Of a stretch of 41,861 nucleotides of DNA, positions 16,333 through 25,905 are shown piece by piece. The stretch spans positions 1-41,861 of the forward strand of contig CALEMW010000120.1 in assembly GCA_937910695.1 (NCBI GenBank), read 5' to 3'. The notes under the pieces were generated by a model that was not told the DNA's origin, searched no databases, and saw nothing but the letters and a program-made list of their open reading frames with translations. The stretch's first letter is position 1. The number at the start of each line of letters is the position of its first letter. Both the position numbers and the translations under genes were made by a program. This stretch comes from an uncultured bacterium (GTDB lineage Bacteria; Krumholzibacteriota; Krumholzibacteriia; LZORAL124-64-63).

Positions 16333-16375
16333 GTATCTTCAATTCAGCGACAGATCGCTCATAGAAGGAGTCTTC

Positions 16376-19300
16376 ATGCGCCGTCGCTTCGACTACAAAT
16401 CCCTGGCCTATTTCACCACGCTGGTCACCCTGACGGTGGTCTATGCGAGGCTCAGTGTTGCCGACGACCGCCTGCAACCTCAGCCGATCCCACGCTCGAT
16501 CGAGGCCATGGCCACCGTGCACGGCTCTCGTCTGCCGGCACCCGGCCCGGCTCCGATCGCCAAGACAACCCGCACATCCATCCGCTCCCTCAAAGACAAC
16601 ACCCCCCGATTCGCAGACGTCGATCTGTTGGATGCCACCGGTCACCCGGGACCTGTCCGCAACCTATCCGACACGGCACAGATCTCTCCCGCCCTCTCGA
16701 CGCCGTCCGGAATCCTCTCGCCCGGGGTTCCGGACGGCAGCGAAGGGCCACGTCGCCCGACCGAAAAGGACGGTACCTCGCCCTGGGCCGCAGACCGCTT
16801 GCTGGCCGACGCCACCCACATGAACGACGCCTACGTCTCGCTGGCCCGCAACCCCGTCAGTGGGAATCTGTTCGCCGTCTTCGAGGCCACCGACCTAGGC
16901 GGCACCGACCGCGACATCCACATCGCCCACAGCAGCGACGACGGTGCGACCTGGTCGGTCCTGGAGATGCCTTCGTTCAGCCAGGACGAATCCATGCCCG
17001 AAATCGCCATCGACGCTGCCGGGTTCCTGCACGTGGTCTGGATCCGCCACGACGGGTACATCGTCCGCACGCGCAGCTCCTTCGCCGACGACCCCACGAG
17101 CTGGGCCTGGGTCAAGGGCCTGTTCACCGACTCGATCAACGCCACGCCTTCGGTGGCAGTCAGCGGCGCCGGCGACTTTGCCACCCTCTTCATCGCGGCG
17201 AGCTATCAGGAGATCAACTACGACCTGATGAGCTGGGAGTGGACCCTGATCTGGATGTGGTCCACCAACGCCGGCAACACGGTGAGCTTCGACGCCCTGG
17301 TCCCCGACGGCTATCCCGACCTGTGGCCAGGCGTGGCCATGAACGGCGCCCGCGTCCATCTGATCAACGGCGAGGCCGATGTGTACGGCGGGCCGACGAA
17401 GATCCTGCTGGCCAGCGACGCGGTCAGCGGCGGTTTCAGCAACGTGACCGACCTCACATCGTGGACGGGGTTCAACACCGGATTTCCGGATGTGGCCTGC
17501 GTCGGCGACGCCGTGTATGCCGTGTACCAACACGATTGGGACGACGGCGTCGGCATCATCGACGGCGACATCGCCATCCACCTATCCTTCGACGCCGGCG
17601 TGACCGTCGAAGGCCCCTTCGAGATGATCGCCGACGACTTCGACAGCATCGGACCGACCGTCTACGCCCACGACGGCATCGTGGGCTGCTTGTGGCTCGA
17701 GGCCCCCGCCGGCGGCGACGAGTACGATGTGGCCGCCCGCCAGTCCGGGGGCGGCGGCGCCCCCGAGTTCTGGCCCGAAGTCGTCGAGACCGTCACCGAT
17801 GTGAACCTTGCCGAACCGATGTACCATCACCTCGCCGGCACGGTCGGCGACGGCCGGCTGCATGCGGCCTGGATCGATCGACGCGACACGCCGACCCAGG
17901 GCCACAACGTGTACACCAGCGACCGCGCTTTGCTGGCCGATCTCTCCCCCTACACTCCCGACGGCTGGGAGGATGCCCTGGTCGCTTCGATGGACGTCGG
18001 CTCCCGCACCAACGGCTGGCTCAAAGCCGATACGCCTGCCTATGTAAGCATGGCCCTGGCCAACTTCGGATTCCTCGACATCGCCACCGACGTGGGCTTC
18101 GAGCTGCGCATCGACGGCGCCCTCGCCGCGGCCTGGACCGTTCCCGGCGGGCTGAGCACCAGCACGTACGTGCCGGTGGAGGATCATCCCGTGCTGCTCG
18201 GGGCCGGGTCGCACCTGCTCGAAGTCGTGCTCGATCCGTCCGACACCGTCGTCGAGGAGAACGAACTCGACAACGTGATCGCCCGCCAATGGGTGTGGAT
18301 CGACGGAGATCCCGACCTGCGCTTTGCTCCATCGCACATCCTCCATGCCCTGGACGCACCCTTGTCCGTTCGGGCCAAATCCCTGGCCAAGGATCCGCCC
18401 ACGCTGCGACGCCGCCACCTGCCGGTCGTCGCCCCCGACTTCGCCGACGCCTTCGCCAGCGGGCAACGGTCCATGTTGCCCGTCATCGTTGTTCCGTCCC
18501 TCCGCCTGGACTTGCCAGCTCTGGATTCCCGAACCGTCGGAGTGGACGGCGATCTCAAGCGCGAGACCTTGCTCACGGCGGGACGGAACGTCCTCGACGC
18601 CGCCCGGCTTGAGCTGGCCACGAGCTTCGACGCACTCCAGAGGGCGGGTTCAGCCTCGCAGCCCCGCGACCTCTGGCTCATGGGCGCCTTCGCCGTCGAT
18701 CTCGATGCCTCGGCTATCGCCGAGCTTGCCGACGACCCGGCCGTGGATCGCCTTTGGCTGGACAATCGACCCAGCACCGCCTTCGGCTCGCCCACAGCCG
18801 TCATCGAGAAGGCCGTCGACGAGTGGCACCTGGCCGCCGTCGGCGCTCAAAACGCCTGGGCCCTCGGCTACGACGGCACCGGCGTACTCGTCGGCCACCT
18901 CGACTCCGGCGCCGCCTACGATCACCCCGATCTGGCCGCCCACCTCTGGGACGGCGGCCCGGCCTGGCCCCACCACGGCTGGGACGCCATCGACGAAGAC
19001 GACGACCCCTACGAGGGCGACCCGGTCTGGGGCCACGGTACACACACCGCCGGCCTGGTCGTAGGCGACGGCACCGCCGGCCGCGCTGTCGGCTCGGCGC
19101 CGGGCGCCGAGTTGATGATCCTGCGTGCCATCCCCGGTTATTGGGCCGACCTGATCGAGGCCATGCAGTTCGGCCTGGACCACGGGCCGGTGGATCTGTT
19201 CACCATGAGCGCCGGCTGGGACGCACCGTCCGACGATCTCAAGGAAGCCTGCCGTGCCACGGGCGAATTCCTGCTCGCGGCGGGCATTCCCTGGATCTGC

Positions 19301-20353
19301 GCCGCCGGCAACGGCGACAACGCCGGTGGGCACCACCCGGTACCCAACGACATCGCCGCCCCGGGCGTGAGTCCTCACCCCTGGTACGGAAACGGCGGGC
19401 ACAGTGCCGTGATCACCATCGGCGCCGTCGGTACCGGCGACGCCGTCTGGCCGGGATCGAGCATCGGACCGGTATCCTGGGACATCACACTGCCCGGCTA
19501 CGACGACTACCCCTACCCGCCCGGTCTGATGAAGCCCGACCTGGCCGCCCCCGGCGACCTGGTCACCAGTCTCACGCCGACCGGCGGCTACGTAACATAC
19601 TCAGGCACCAGCATGGCCTGCCCCGTAGCCGCGGGCGCCATGGCCGTGCTCAGGCAGGCTTCGCCGGGTGCCGGTCCGATCGAGTTGGCGCGAGCCCTTG
19701 AAGTCTCAGCTGTGGATCTGGGCGCTGTCGGACGCGACAACGTAACCGGCGCCGGCCGCATCGACTTGCCGGCTGCCCTCGACGAGTTGCCACGCCTCGG
19801 ACGCGAGCGCTGTACCGTGTACAACGACGGACCATTACCCCTCCATATCAGGCGGATGATGTGGAGCGCCACCTGGCTCGCGGTCACGCTGGTCGACGGC
19901 ACCATCGATCCCGGGGACTCCACCTTCGTACTGCTGGAATTCGACGCCGTCGGACTGCCCGCGGGCCTCTACAACGATGTCGTCAACTTCGACTCCGACG
20001 ATCCCGACGCTCCCCACCGTCTGACTGTCTCGTTGACCATCGGCGACGTCACATCCGTAGACGACACGCCGTCCCCGACGGCTTCGCTGATCAGCGCACC
20101 CAACCCGTTCAATCCCAGGACCGAGCTGCGCTTCGATGTTGCCAGGGCCGGACCGGTGAAACTCACGATCCTCGATCTCCGCGGCGCCTGCGTGCGCACC
20201 CTCGTGAACGGCTTCCTGCCCGCCGGGCCGACTTCCATCCTCTGGAATGGTCGCGACGATGACGGACGCACCCTGCCCACCGGCCTCTATCTCGCTCGGC
20301 TCAACACGCCGGGCGCAGCCGAGACCATGGCCAAACTCACGCTCCTGCGCTGA
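16376..20353 (+). CDS. Large secreted subtilisin-family (S8) serine protease with sialidase-like, CARDB and FlgD-type domains
   Basis: 1325 residues from the ATG at 16376 (AAGGAG 5 nt upstream). Order: signal-anchor-like N-terminus (about 8-28); low-complexity linker; sialidase/BNR-like beta-propeller (about 150-510; DIHIAHSSDDGATW); CARDB-type adhesion domain (about 545-640; VVEENELDNVIA); S8 peptidase (about 825-1135); Ig-like segment; and a FlgD-like C-terminal domain (about 1239-1325; APNPFNPRTELRFDV, LPTGLYLARL). The protease triad is complete: Asp843 in GHLDSGAAYDHPDL, His887 in GHGTHTAG, Ser1079 in SGTSMACP, with oxyanion Asn979 in AAGNGDN. The FlgD-type end is common on secreted proteins of FCB-group bacteria and may act as a sorting or anchoring module. 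It has its own promoter and ends at a bidirectional hairpin. Probably an extracellular protein-degrading enzyme; the propeller may bind substrate or surface. Confidence 0.93.
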   Translation: MRRRFDYKSLAYFTTLVTLTVVYARLSVADDRLQPQPIPRSIEAMATVHGSRLPAPGPAPIAKTTRTSIRSLKDNTPRFADVDLLDATGHPGPVRNLSDTAQISPALSTPSGILSPGVPDGSEGPRRPTEKDGTSPWAADRLLADATHMNDAYVSLARNPVSGNLFAVFEATDLGGTDRDIHIAHSSDDGATWSVLEMPSFSQDESMPEIAIDAAGFLHVVWIRHDGYIVRTRSSFADDPTSWAWVKGLFTDSINATPSVAVSGAGDFATLFIAASYQEINYDLMSWEWTLIWMWSTNAGNTVSFDALVPDGYPDLWPGVAMNGARVHLINGEADVYGGPTKILLASDAVSGGFSNVTDLTSWTGFNTGFPDVACVGDAVYAVYQHDWDDGVGIIDGDIAIHLSFDAGVTVEGPFEMIADDFDSIGPTVYAHDGIVGCLWLEAPAGGDEYDVAARQSGGGGAPEFWPEVVETVTDVNLAEPMYHHLAGTVGDGRLHAAWIDRRDTPTQGHNVYTSDRALLADLSPYTPDGWEDALVASMDVGSRTNGWLKADTPAYVSMALANFGFLDIATDVGFELRIDGALAAAWTVPGGLSTSTYVPVEDHPVLLGAGSHLLEVVLDPSDTVVEENELDNVIARQWVWIDGDPDLRFAPSHILHALDAPLSVRAKSLAKDPPTLRRRHLPVVAPDFADAFASGQRSMLPVIVVPSLRLDLPALDSRTVGVDGDLKRETLLTAGRNVLDAARLELATSFDALQRAGSASQPRDLWLMGAFAVDLDASAIAELADDPAVDRLWLDNRPSTAFGSPTAVIEKAVDEWHLAAVGAQNAWALGYDGTGVLVGHLDSGAAYDHPDLAAHLWDGGPAWPHHGWDAIDEDDDPYEGDPVWGHGTHTAGLVVGDGTAGRAVGSAPGAELMILRAIPGYWADLIEAMQFGLDHGPVDLFTMSAGWDAPSDDLKEACRATGEFLLAAGIPWICAAGNGDNAGGHHPVPNDIAAPGVSPHPWYGNGGHSAVITIGAVGTGDAVWPGSSIGPVSWDITLPGYDDYPYPPGLMKPDLAAPGDLVTSLTPTGGYVTYSGTSMACPVAAGAMAVLRQASPGAGPIELARALEVSAVDLGAVGRDNVTGAGRIDLPAALDELPRLGRERCTVYNDGPLPLHIRRMMWSATWLAVTLVDGTIDPGDSTFVLLEFDAVGLPAGLYNDVVNFDSDDPDAPHRLTVSLTIGDVTSVDDTPSPTASLISAPNPFNPRTELRFDVARAGPVKLTILDLRGACVRTLVNGFLPAGPTSILWNGRDDDGRTLPTGLYLARLNTPGAAETMAKLTLLR

Positions 20354-20361
20354 CCCGCCAA

Positions 20362-20445
20362 CTGATCAGCGACAACAGACGAACCCCGCGGTCCGGCATC
20401 CATGCCGTTCCGCGGGGCTCGTGTCGGGGCGGTCGTTCTGATCAG
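20362..20445. terminator. Extended bidirectional hairpin between convergent genes
   Basis: CCCCGCGG (20384-20391) pairs with CCGCGGGG (20410-20417), with a smaller GGCAT/ATGCC stem in the loop. Outer copies of CTGATCAG at 20362-20369 and 20438-20445 can extend it with bulges. It lies between the subtilisin stop (20353) and the DUF5916 gene stop (20442), so it can serve both. Confidence 0.7.
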
Positions 20446-23114
20446 AAGTCGAGCCAGCTCGTGATCTTCACCATGAAGATGTCGTCGCCGGGCGATTCCA
20501 GGAGATTGTCCACGTCCCTGCGCATACTCAGGCTGCCGGGATCGTCGAAGTTCATGCGGTCCTGAGTCCATACGAAGTAGAAGGTCGAACCGGGACGGTA
20601 CTCCCAACGGAGCACTGCGTTGACCTTCAGCGACTTGAAGTTGAAGTCGGGATCATCGATGACGTACGCGGCCGCCGGACCGGCGCCGTCGGGGTCGACG
20701 AGATAGCCCCCGTCAACGTCCTCCATCGAAGATCCGCCGTCTTCCCCGTAGGTGTTGAAGTCGTAGGTGCCCGGCCGTGCGAACTCCTTGAACTCCGAAT
20801 AGCTGCCCACCGCGAACAAAGGCTGCACATACGATTGCAACGTCAGCTTGGGGCTGAAGGTCCAGTCAACGCGGACCGGGAACGAGAGCTCTTCGTAGTC
20901 GAGGCGGCCGAACACGTAGCGAACACCAGCGGTGGAGGTCATCACGTCGTCAGCGAAATTGCCGACCCACTGCGTGTGCTCGTCGGTGATCGAATACCGG
21001 GCGCCGAGGGTGAGGCGCAGAGCCGCAGCTGGCTGCAATTCGAGTTCGCCGCTCAGATTGCTGCCGCCGGAACCGTCCCCGGCGCTCCAGACACCGACGC
21101 CTGAACTGATCTGCCAACTCTTGCGTCGGTCGGTCGAGACGTCGATGCTCGCCTCTTTGTATTCCGTCATGCGCACAATGGGACCACCGCGGGTCAGGCG
21201 GTAGTTGTTCCGCTCCGGGTTGTAGAAGACCATACCGTTGACGAACCAGTAATTGGCCAGCTCGGCGTCGTAGAACAGACCGGCACCGTGCTGGTCGGGC
21301 GTCCCGCCGAAATCCCAGTTCTTGTACCACCCTACAGCAAAGCCCCTGTTGCGGAAGATGCCCCGGGGTTCGCTCCAATTGTAGCCGCTGAAGATGTGGG
21401 TGTTGATCTGATCGGCGCGGTACTGGAAGCCCATATCGTTGATCTCGTAGCCCGGCGATATGGCGCCCAGTGCCGAATTGAAAGTGATGTTGCCCGATTC
21501 CTTGTTGACCATCACGCGCCCCGCCCAGCCACCGAGATCGGTGCGGGTAGGGTCATAGGTCACATGGTCAGCGTCGGGTCGTTGGTAATAACGCCGGGAC
21601 GAGAGCTGGAGCCCTTCGATGACCCCGGCGGAACCCGATACGCGGCTCATCGACATGTACCCGCGCATGGCCCAGTCCTTTTCGGAATCCAGATTGGTCC
21701 AGCCGTCCACGCCCACCACCGACGCCCGGTCGGTCAGCTGGGCCCGCGCCGACTCCGAGGTGAGATCACGCTCCACATGGGTGACCATCATGCCGAGACC
21801 CCGCATGCCGTCGGACGATACGTGCTTGATCCTTGCCGCGTTGTAACTCGTGAACGGTTCGACCGTTTGATTGCTGCGCACTCCGTCCAGATCGAGTCTG
21901 GCGGTTTCCTCTGCCGTCGCAGCGGACATCACGCCGACGAAGGTATTGCCGATCTTGCCCGTCAGCTTAGCCGCCCCGAGGATCGTGGTCTGAGCCGGAA
22001 CGTCGGCGTAATCGTGGCCGTCGAGCGCTAGGGACGGCGCCCGTCCCACCCGCCGGCTGTACATGAGCATCGGGTCGGAGAAGTTGAAGCCGACGTTGTT
22101 GTTCAAACCCTCTTGCCCGAAGCGGAAGGTGTTGGCCTCCTTCACGAAGAAGGGGCGGCGCTCCTGGAAGTAGGTCTCGAAATCCGACAGGTTCACCACT
22201 GCCGGGTCCACCTCCACCTGCCCGAAGTCGGGATTCACTGTGGCATCGAGATTGAGGTTGCTCGACAGTCCCCAGCTCAGGTCCAGGCCTGTGTTTGCAG
22301 ACAGTGTAGAGCCGTCATGGAAGGGGTTGCCGTCGGCGACTTCGATCATTTCCGCTCTTGCAGTGCCGTAGACTAAAGCCTCGAGGCGCGGACTCGGCGC
22401 GATGCCGCGGATACCCACCAGGTCGGGGAAACGGTTCATGTAGCCACTCTCGTTGCGGGGCTTGTGGAAGAGTTCTTCGCGGCCCTGGCAGCGGGAATAG
22501 CGACGTGAAAAATTGATGCCCCATACCTGCTCATCGGCGTTGGGAAAAGAGAGCTGAGAGAAGGGTATGCGCATTTCCACACACCAGCCATTGTCGTGGA
22601 TGCTGGCGGCGGCGTCCCAGACCCCGTCCCAGGAGTTGTCACTCCAGCCGTCGTTGTAGAGGGCGGAATCTCCGATCACGCCATCGGGATTCACAGAGAA
22701 CGAATACGCGTTGCGATCGTCGTTGAAGGTGTCGAGGTTCAGATACACCCAGTCCGACTCTGGCCACGTATCACGGCGGCCTAGACGGGAGCGGATGGAG
22801 TCGGGATCGTCCTCGTTGAGACAGGCGGCCACGTAAAGGGCATCATCGTCGTAGGCGATCCACCAGCGGGTCTGCTGACGGGGATCAGCACCGTTTTCTG
22901 GCTCGTTCTGCACCAGGGGGTAGACGCTCGGGCCCTGCCAGGCCGACTCGTCGAGACGCCCGTCGACCTGTACCGGCTGGTCGAGCCTGAAGGCCTCGAC
23001 GCTGCCGTCGGCACCTGCGGCGAACACTCCGTTCGAAAACAACAAGGCGAAAGCTGTCAGGACGGCGGGCACGATGATCCTCTGCCGACAAACGGGGACG
23101 GTCACCAATCGCAT
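20442..23114 (-). CDS. CBM9-like / DUF5916 outer-membrane protein
   Basis: 890 residues. Signal peptide at about 1-32 (GVFAAG). Residues about 45-215 form a carbohydrate-binding family 9-like domain (VDGRLDESAWQG, WWIAYDDDALYVAACLNED, WDGVWDAAASIHDNGWCVEMRIPF). From about residue 235 onward it is the DUF5916 region, with NPDFGQVEVDPAVVNLSDFETYFQ and ERRPFFVKEANTFRFG segments, followed by beta-barrel strands and a final TSWLDF. Such proteins are abundant in uncultured FCB-group bacteria; their substrate is unknown, and the architecture suggests outer-membrane binding or passage of a polymer or its breakdown products. The ATG at 23114 follows GAGAGG. It is convergent with the secreted protease; the HEAT-repeat operon upstream ends 49 nt before its start codon, so read-through is possible. 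Confidence 0.9.
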   Translation of the reverse strand: MRLVTVPVCRQRIIVPAVLTAFALLFSNGVFAAGADGSVEAFRLDQPVQVDGRLDESAWQGPSVYPLVQNEPENGADPRQQTRWWIAYDDDALYVAACLNEDDPDSIRSRLGRRDTWPESDWVYLNLDTFNDDRNAYSFSVNPDGVIGDSALYNDGWSDNSWDGVWDAAASIHDNGWCVEMRIPFSQLSFPNADEQVWGINFSRRYSRCQGREELFHKPRNESGYMNRFPDLVGIRGIAPSPRLEALVYGTARAEMIEVADGNPFHDGSTLSANTGLDLSWGLSSNLNLDATVNPDFGQVEVDPAVVNLSDFETYFQERRPFFVKEANTFRFGQEGLNNNVGFNFSDPMLMYSRRVGRAPSLALDGHDYADVPAQTTILGAAKLTGKIGNTFVGVMSAATAEETARLDLDGVRSNQTVEPFTSYNAARIKHVSSDGMRGLGMMVTHVERDLTSESARAQLTDRASVVGVDGWTNLDSEKDWAMRGYMSMSRVSGSAGVIEGLQLSSRRYYQRPDADHVTYDPTRTDLGGWAGRVMVNKESGNITFNSALGAISPGYEINDMGFQYRADQINTHIFSGYNWSEPRGIFRNRGFAVGWYKNWDFGGTPDQHGAGLFYDAELANYWFVNGMVFYNPERNNYRLTRGGPIVRMTEYKEASIDVSTDRRKSWQISSGVGVWSAGDGSGGSNLSGELELQPAAALRLTLGARYSITDEHTQWVGNFADDVMTSTAGVRYVFGRLDYEELSFPVRVDWTFSPKLTLQSYVQPLFAVGSYSEFKEFARPGTYDFNTYGEDGGSSMEDVDGGYLVDPDGAGPAAAYVIDDPDFNFKSLKVNAVLRWEYRPGSTFYFVWTQDRMNFDDPGSLSMRRDVDNLLESPGDDIFMVKITSWLDF

Positions 23115-23163
23115 CTCTAACCTCTCCGGTTGGAATGCCTTGTCGCGGGGATGAGCGACGGCA

Positions 23164-23943
23164 TCATTGTCCTACGAGGATCTCTTCAAAAAGATTCACG
23201 ACTTCGGGTCGATCGTATTCAGCCAGCCAGAAATATGCAGAACGCCGGATTTCGTTGCAGGGATGGTCGCGGGCCACGTTCATGAGCAGAGGGAATGCAC
23301 GGTCTTCATCGAGTTGAGTCAGGGCGAAAACGGCGTGTTCCCTCAGCTCAAGATCTTCATCTTGGTCGTCTATGAGCCCCATCGCCGTACCGACAGCCTC
23401 CTCCCCAGCCAAAACAGCCATCCAGAACAAAGCCGACTCACGCACTTCGCCGGGACGTTCGCGATCGCGTACGATAGCGGCCAAGCCGGGACCGGGCCGG
23501 ACACCTCGAGCCATGACGGCGCCTAGAACGGCGTGGTCGGCAACCTGCTCACCCGCTGTCGCAGCCAAGTCGAAGAAGAATGCGGAGGCTACATCGGCGT
23601 CGATCCCCGCCAGATCGCGGTCGACCCGGGGGCGTTCGCCATCCTCATTCAGGACCGTGAACTCGATGTCGCGAACACGCCCGTCACGGACTCTCAGCTC
23701 GGCATGGATATCGCCCGGCCAGATTTCAGCCTCATCGTCCCATTGACCTTTGACGTAACAGTGTTCGTTGTCTGAACCATTGAGGCTGAATTGTATGCGG
23801 TCGGCATTGCCCCGCACCCCTTCGCGTGCCGGATAACTGAAACCCAGGGTGCCGTCGCCAAGTTCTCGGATCGAGTCTGCAGGATCCGCTCCAGTCACGA
23901 CGGTTGCATGGAGCATCAGAAGACACAGGGCTGCCATACGCAT
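23164..23943 (-). CDS. Exported HEAT-repeat protein, second of a pair
   Basis: 259 residues. Signal peptide at 1-18 (HATVVTGA). Residues about 20-110 form a small domain of unknown type (FSYPAREGVRG, CYVKGQWDDE, AELRVRDGRVRDIEFTV). Residues about 115-259 contain several HEAT-like helical repeats with a recurring A-x-F-W/A-L/M-A/T pattern (ESALFWMAVL, EHAVFALTQL, RSAYFWLAEY). HEAT arrays are protein-binding scaffolds, here outside the cytoplasm. It starts 5 nt after the larger HEAT protein's stop codon, behind GAGGAG, so the two are co-translated. It is the last gene of the sigma/anti-sigma operon; no strong terminator is seen before the next gene at 23114. Function unknown. Confidence 0.85.
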   Translation of the reverse strand: MRMAALCLLMLHATVVTGADPADSIRELGDGTLGFSYPAREGVRGNADRIQFSLNGSDNEHCYVKGQWDDEAEIWPGDIHAELRVRDGRVRDIEFTVLNEDGERPRVDRDLAGIDADVASAFFFDLAATAGEQVADHAVLGAVMARGVRPGPGLAAIVRDRERPGEVRESALFWMAVLAGEEAVGTAMGLIDDQDEDLELREHAVFALTQLDEDRAFPLLMNVARDHPCNEIRRSAYFWLAEYDRPEVVNLFEEILVGQ

Positions 23944-23948
23944 CTCGG

Positions 23949-25250
23949 TTACTCCTCGTTGATGAGCTCGAGCAGGAAGTCGGCGGCCTTGTCGCTGTCG
24001 AACTGTCCGATCCAGAACACGGCCTGTTGCCGGACTTCCCCGCTCTTCTCATCGCGGACGATTTCGATGAGGTGGTTCAGAGCTTCATCGCCGCCCATGT
24101 CCGAAAGTACCCAACAGCATTGGGAACGCAGATCTTCGTCGTCGGCGGAATCGTAGACCTCACGCACGAAGGCGGCGTCGACGCCGCCGTTGGACGCAGC
24201 GAAGTGAAGGGCCTGGGCACGCAGTTCATCGTCGGCATGCTCATTACGAATCAGTTCCAGGAACACATCCATCGACACATCGCCGCCGAGATGGGACAAA
24301 GAGAACAGCGCCATCTCATGCAGCTCATGATCCTCAGCATTGTGCAGAATGGCGACCATGATATCGGCCAGGTCCTCGTCGCCGGTCTGGCTCAAAGCGA
24401 AGAGCGCCTGACCGCGCAGTTCGGAATCGGCCTTTTCGTCGACGGCGATCTCCCTGAGCATCGTCACTGCCCTGTGCCCGCCGTGCTGCCCTATGGCGAA
24501 GAGGGCGGCCTGACCGATTTCTGGATCCTTGCTCTGCTGGTAGAGCTCCACGATGGCGTCGAGAGCCCTTTCAGATCCCTGCATGGACAGCCACATGATG
24601 ATCTCTGACAGCAGTTCCGGATCATCTTCGTCCCTGAGAGCGTCGATCAGCAGATCCTCCGTCTCGTCCGATTGGATCTGACCGAGAACCATCAAGGCGT
24701 GGCGTCGCATCTCGATGTTTCCGCCTTCGCGGTTGGCGAGGATTTTCTTGAGGATGGGCAGGGCGCGATCCTCGTCCATCATCATCAGGGCCTGCAGGGC
24801 GGCGAGCTTGGTCTCGTCGGCCTGTTCCTCGTCGGCGAACTCGCGGAGGCGTCGAGCAGCCCTCTCCTCGCCGCGTTGAGCCAGTTCGCCATACAGACGC
24901 GCCCTGAGATCGTTTCCATCATCGCGGGTGGAGGCGTCGGGATACCTCTCCATCTGCCGTTCAAGGAGCCTGGCGGCGTGCTTGAGCGCACTGGTACCAC
25001 CAACCCGATAAAGGGAAAAGGCTTGCCAGTAAAGAGCGTCCCCAGCCAGATCCGAGCTGTTATCTTGATCGTAGGCCAGTCCGTAAAGCTCCGCGGCCCT
25101 TTGGTATTCCGAGCGGTTCAAGGCATAGCGAGCCTGCTCGTAGTAATCCTCGCTGGTTTCGGCGACCGCGCGCACGGCGCCGGCGACCGCCAGCACGAGG
25201 ATCATGGCGCCGATACCGAGCCAGATCCTGTCTGTTATCGATGTCTTCAT
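23949..25250 (-). CDS. Exported TPR/HEAT-repeat protein in ECF sigma operon
   Basis: 433 residues. A membrane-anchor or signal segment at about 10-30 (IWLGIGAMILVLAVAGAVRA) is followed by a TPR-like region (about 35-100; YYEQARYALNRSEYQRAAELYGLAY) and then about eight HEAT repeats to the end, each 31-37 residues, recognisable by A-L-F-A/S-I/L-S/G-Q/H (QAALFAIGQHGG, GQALFALSQTGDED, EMALFSLSHLGG, QCCWVLSDMGG, QQAVFWIGQFDSD). The repeats are very acidic. Such a superhelix binds proteins; being encoded just after a membrane anti-sigma factor, it may present an extracytoplasmic signal or be the main regulated output. AGGAGG precedes the ATG at 25250. It lies 13 nt after the anti-sigma gene. Confidence 0.88.
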   Translation of the reverse strand: MKTSITDRIWLGIGAMILVLAVAGAVRAVAETSEDYYEQARYALNRSEYQRAAELYGLAYDQDNSSDLAGDALYWQAFSLYRVGGTSALKHAARLLERQMERYPDASTRDDGNDLRARLYGELAQRGEERAARRLREFADEEQADETKLAALQALMMMDEDRALPILKKILANREGGNIEMRRHALMVLGQIQSDETEDLLIDALRDEDDPELLSEIIMWLSMQGSERALDAIVELYQQSKDPEIGQAALFAIGQHGGHRAVTMLREIAVDEKADSELRGQALFALSQTGDEDLADIMVAILHNAEDHELHEMALFSLSHLGGDVSMDVFLELIRNEHADDELRAQALHFAASNGGVDAAFVREVYDSADDEDLRSQCCWVLSDMGGDEALNHLIEIVRDEKSGEVRQQAVFWIGQFDSDKAADFLLELINEE

Positions 25251-25263
25251 TGTTCATCCTCCT

Positions 25264-25905
25264 CTAGAGTGCGAATCGGTCCCTGCGAGCAGATGCAACC
25301 GTGCGCAGGTGGTCCAGTGTATCCCGTCGTTCGAGTCCGTCACGTATCCAGGCGCTGTCCTCATCGCATCTTATACCGGTCAAACCGGAAAGCTGGGCCA
25401 GCACTAGTTCCAGATCCGTCAGCAGCCGACCCATTTCAGGATCCTTGGCTACAGGCGTGTTCATCAGCAGTCGCGTTTCTGAGAGCAGGGATCCGGCCCA
25501 GGTCGCCAAGCGCGTGGATTGGGCATCACCTTGGCAGGATTGGGTGCGGAAATCGGTCAACAGAGCGTCGGCGCGATCGAGCATCGTCACGGCCATGCGG
25601 TCGTAGACAGCGGAGCCATTGACGACCCGCCCTTGAGCCACGGCGATCGGCGACGATTCCGGGGTCCCATTCTCGAACTGCTCGCTCCAGCGTCCCAAAG
25701 CGACGCCCAGCACCAGTACGGCCGCCACGGCCGCGCACCAGCTTACGGCCCGCCCGAACGTCGGACGTACGACCCGAGATGCGGCTCGGTGCGGTTCGCG
25801 TGCAGCGTCGATCCGCGCCCAGAGCTTGTCTTTTGGAACCGCCGGCGGAATTCTGTGCTCTTGTCGGGCGGTGTCGATGATCTCGTCAAGATCTTGGTTT
25901 TTCAT
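25264..25905 (-). CDS. Putative membrane anti-sigma factor
   Basis: 213 residues. The cytoplasmic N-terminal part (1-50) starts MKNQDLDEIIDTARQEHRIP and lacks the H-x3-C-x2-C zinc motif of ZAS-type anti-sigma factors. One TM helix spans about 52-71 (AVSWCAAVAAVLVLGVALGR). The remaining 140 residues would be periplasmic, helical, with two cysteines. The assignment rests on position: its start overlaps the ECF sigma stop codon by 4 nt (ATGA), and its topology suits a sigma-sequestering sensor. No protein similarity to a named anti-sigma family is claimed. It is followed by two exported HEAT-repeat proteins that may be its ligands or regulators. Confidence 0.7.
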   Translation of the reverse strand: MKNQDLDEIIDTARQEHRIPPAVPKDKLWARIDAAREPHRAASRVVRPTFGRAVSWCAAVAAVLVLGVALGRWSEQFENGTPESSPIAVAQGRVVNGSAVYDRMAVTMLDRADALLTDFRTQSCQGDAQSTRLATWAGSLLSETRLLMNTPVAKDPEMGRLLTDLELVLAQLSGLTGIRCDEDSAWIRDGLERRDTLDHLRTVASARRDRFAL

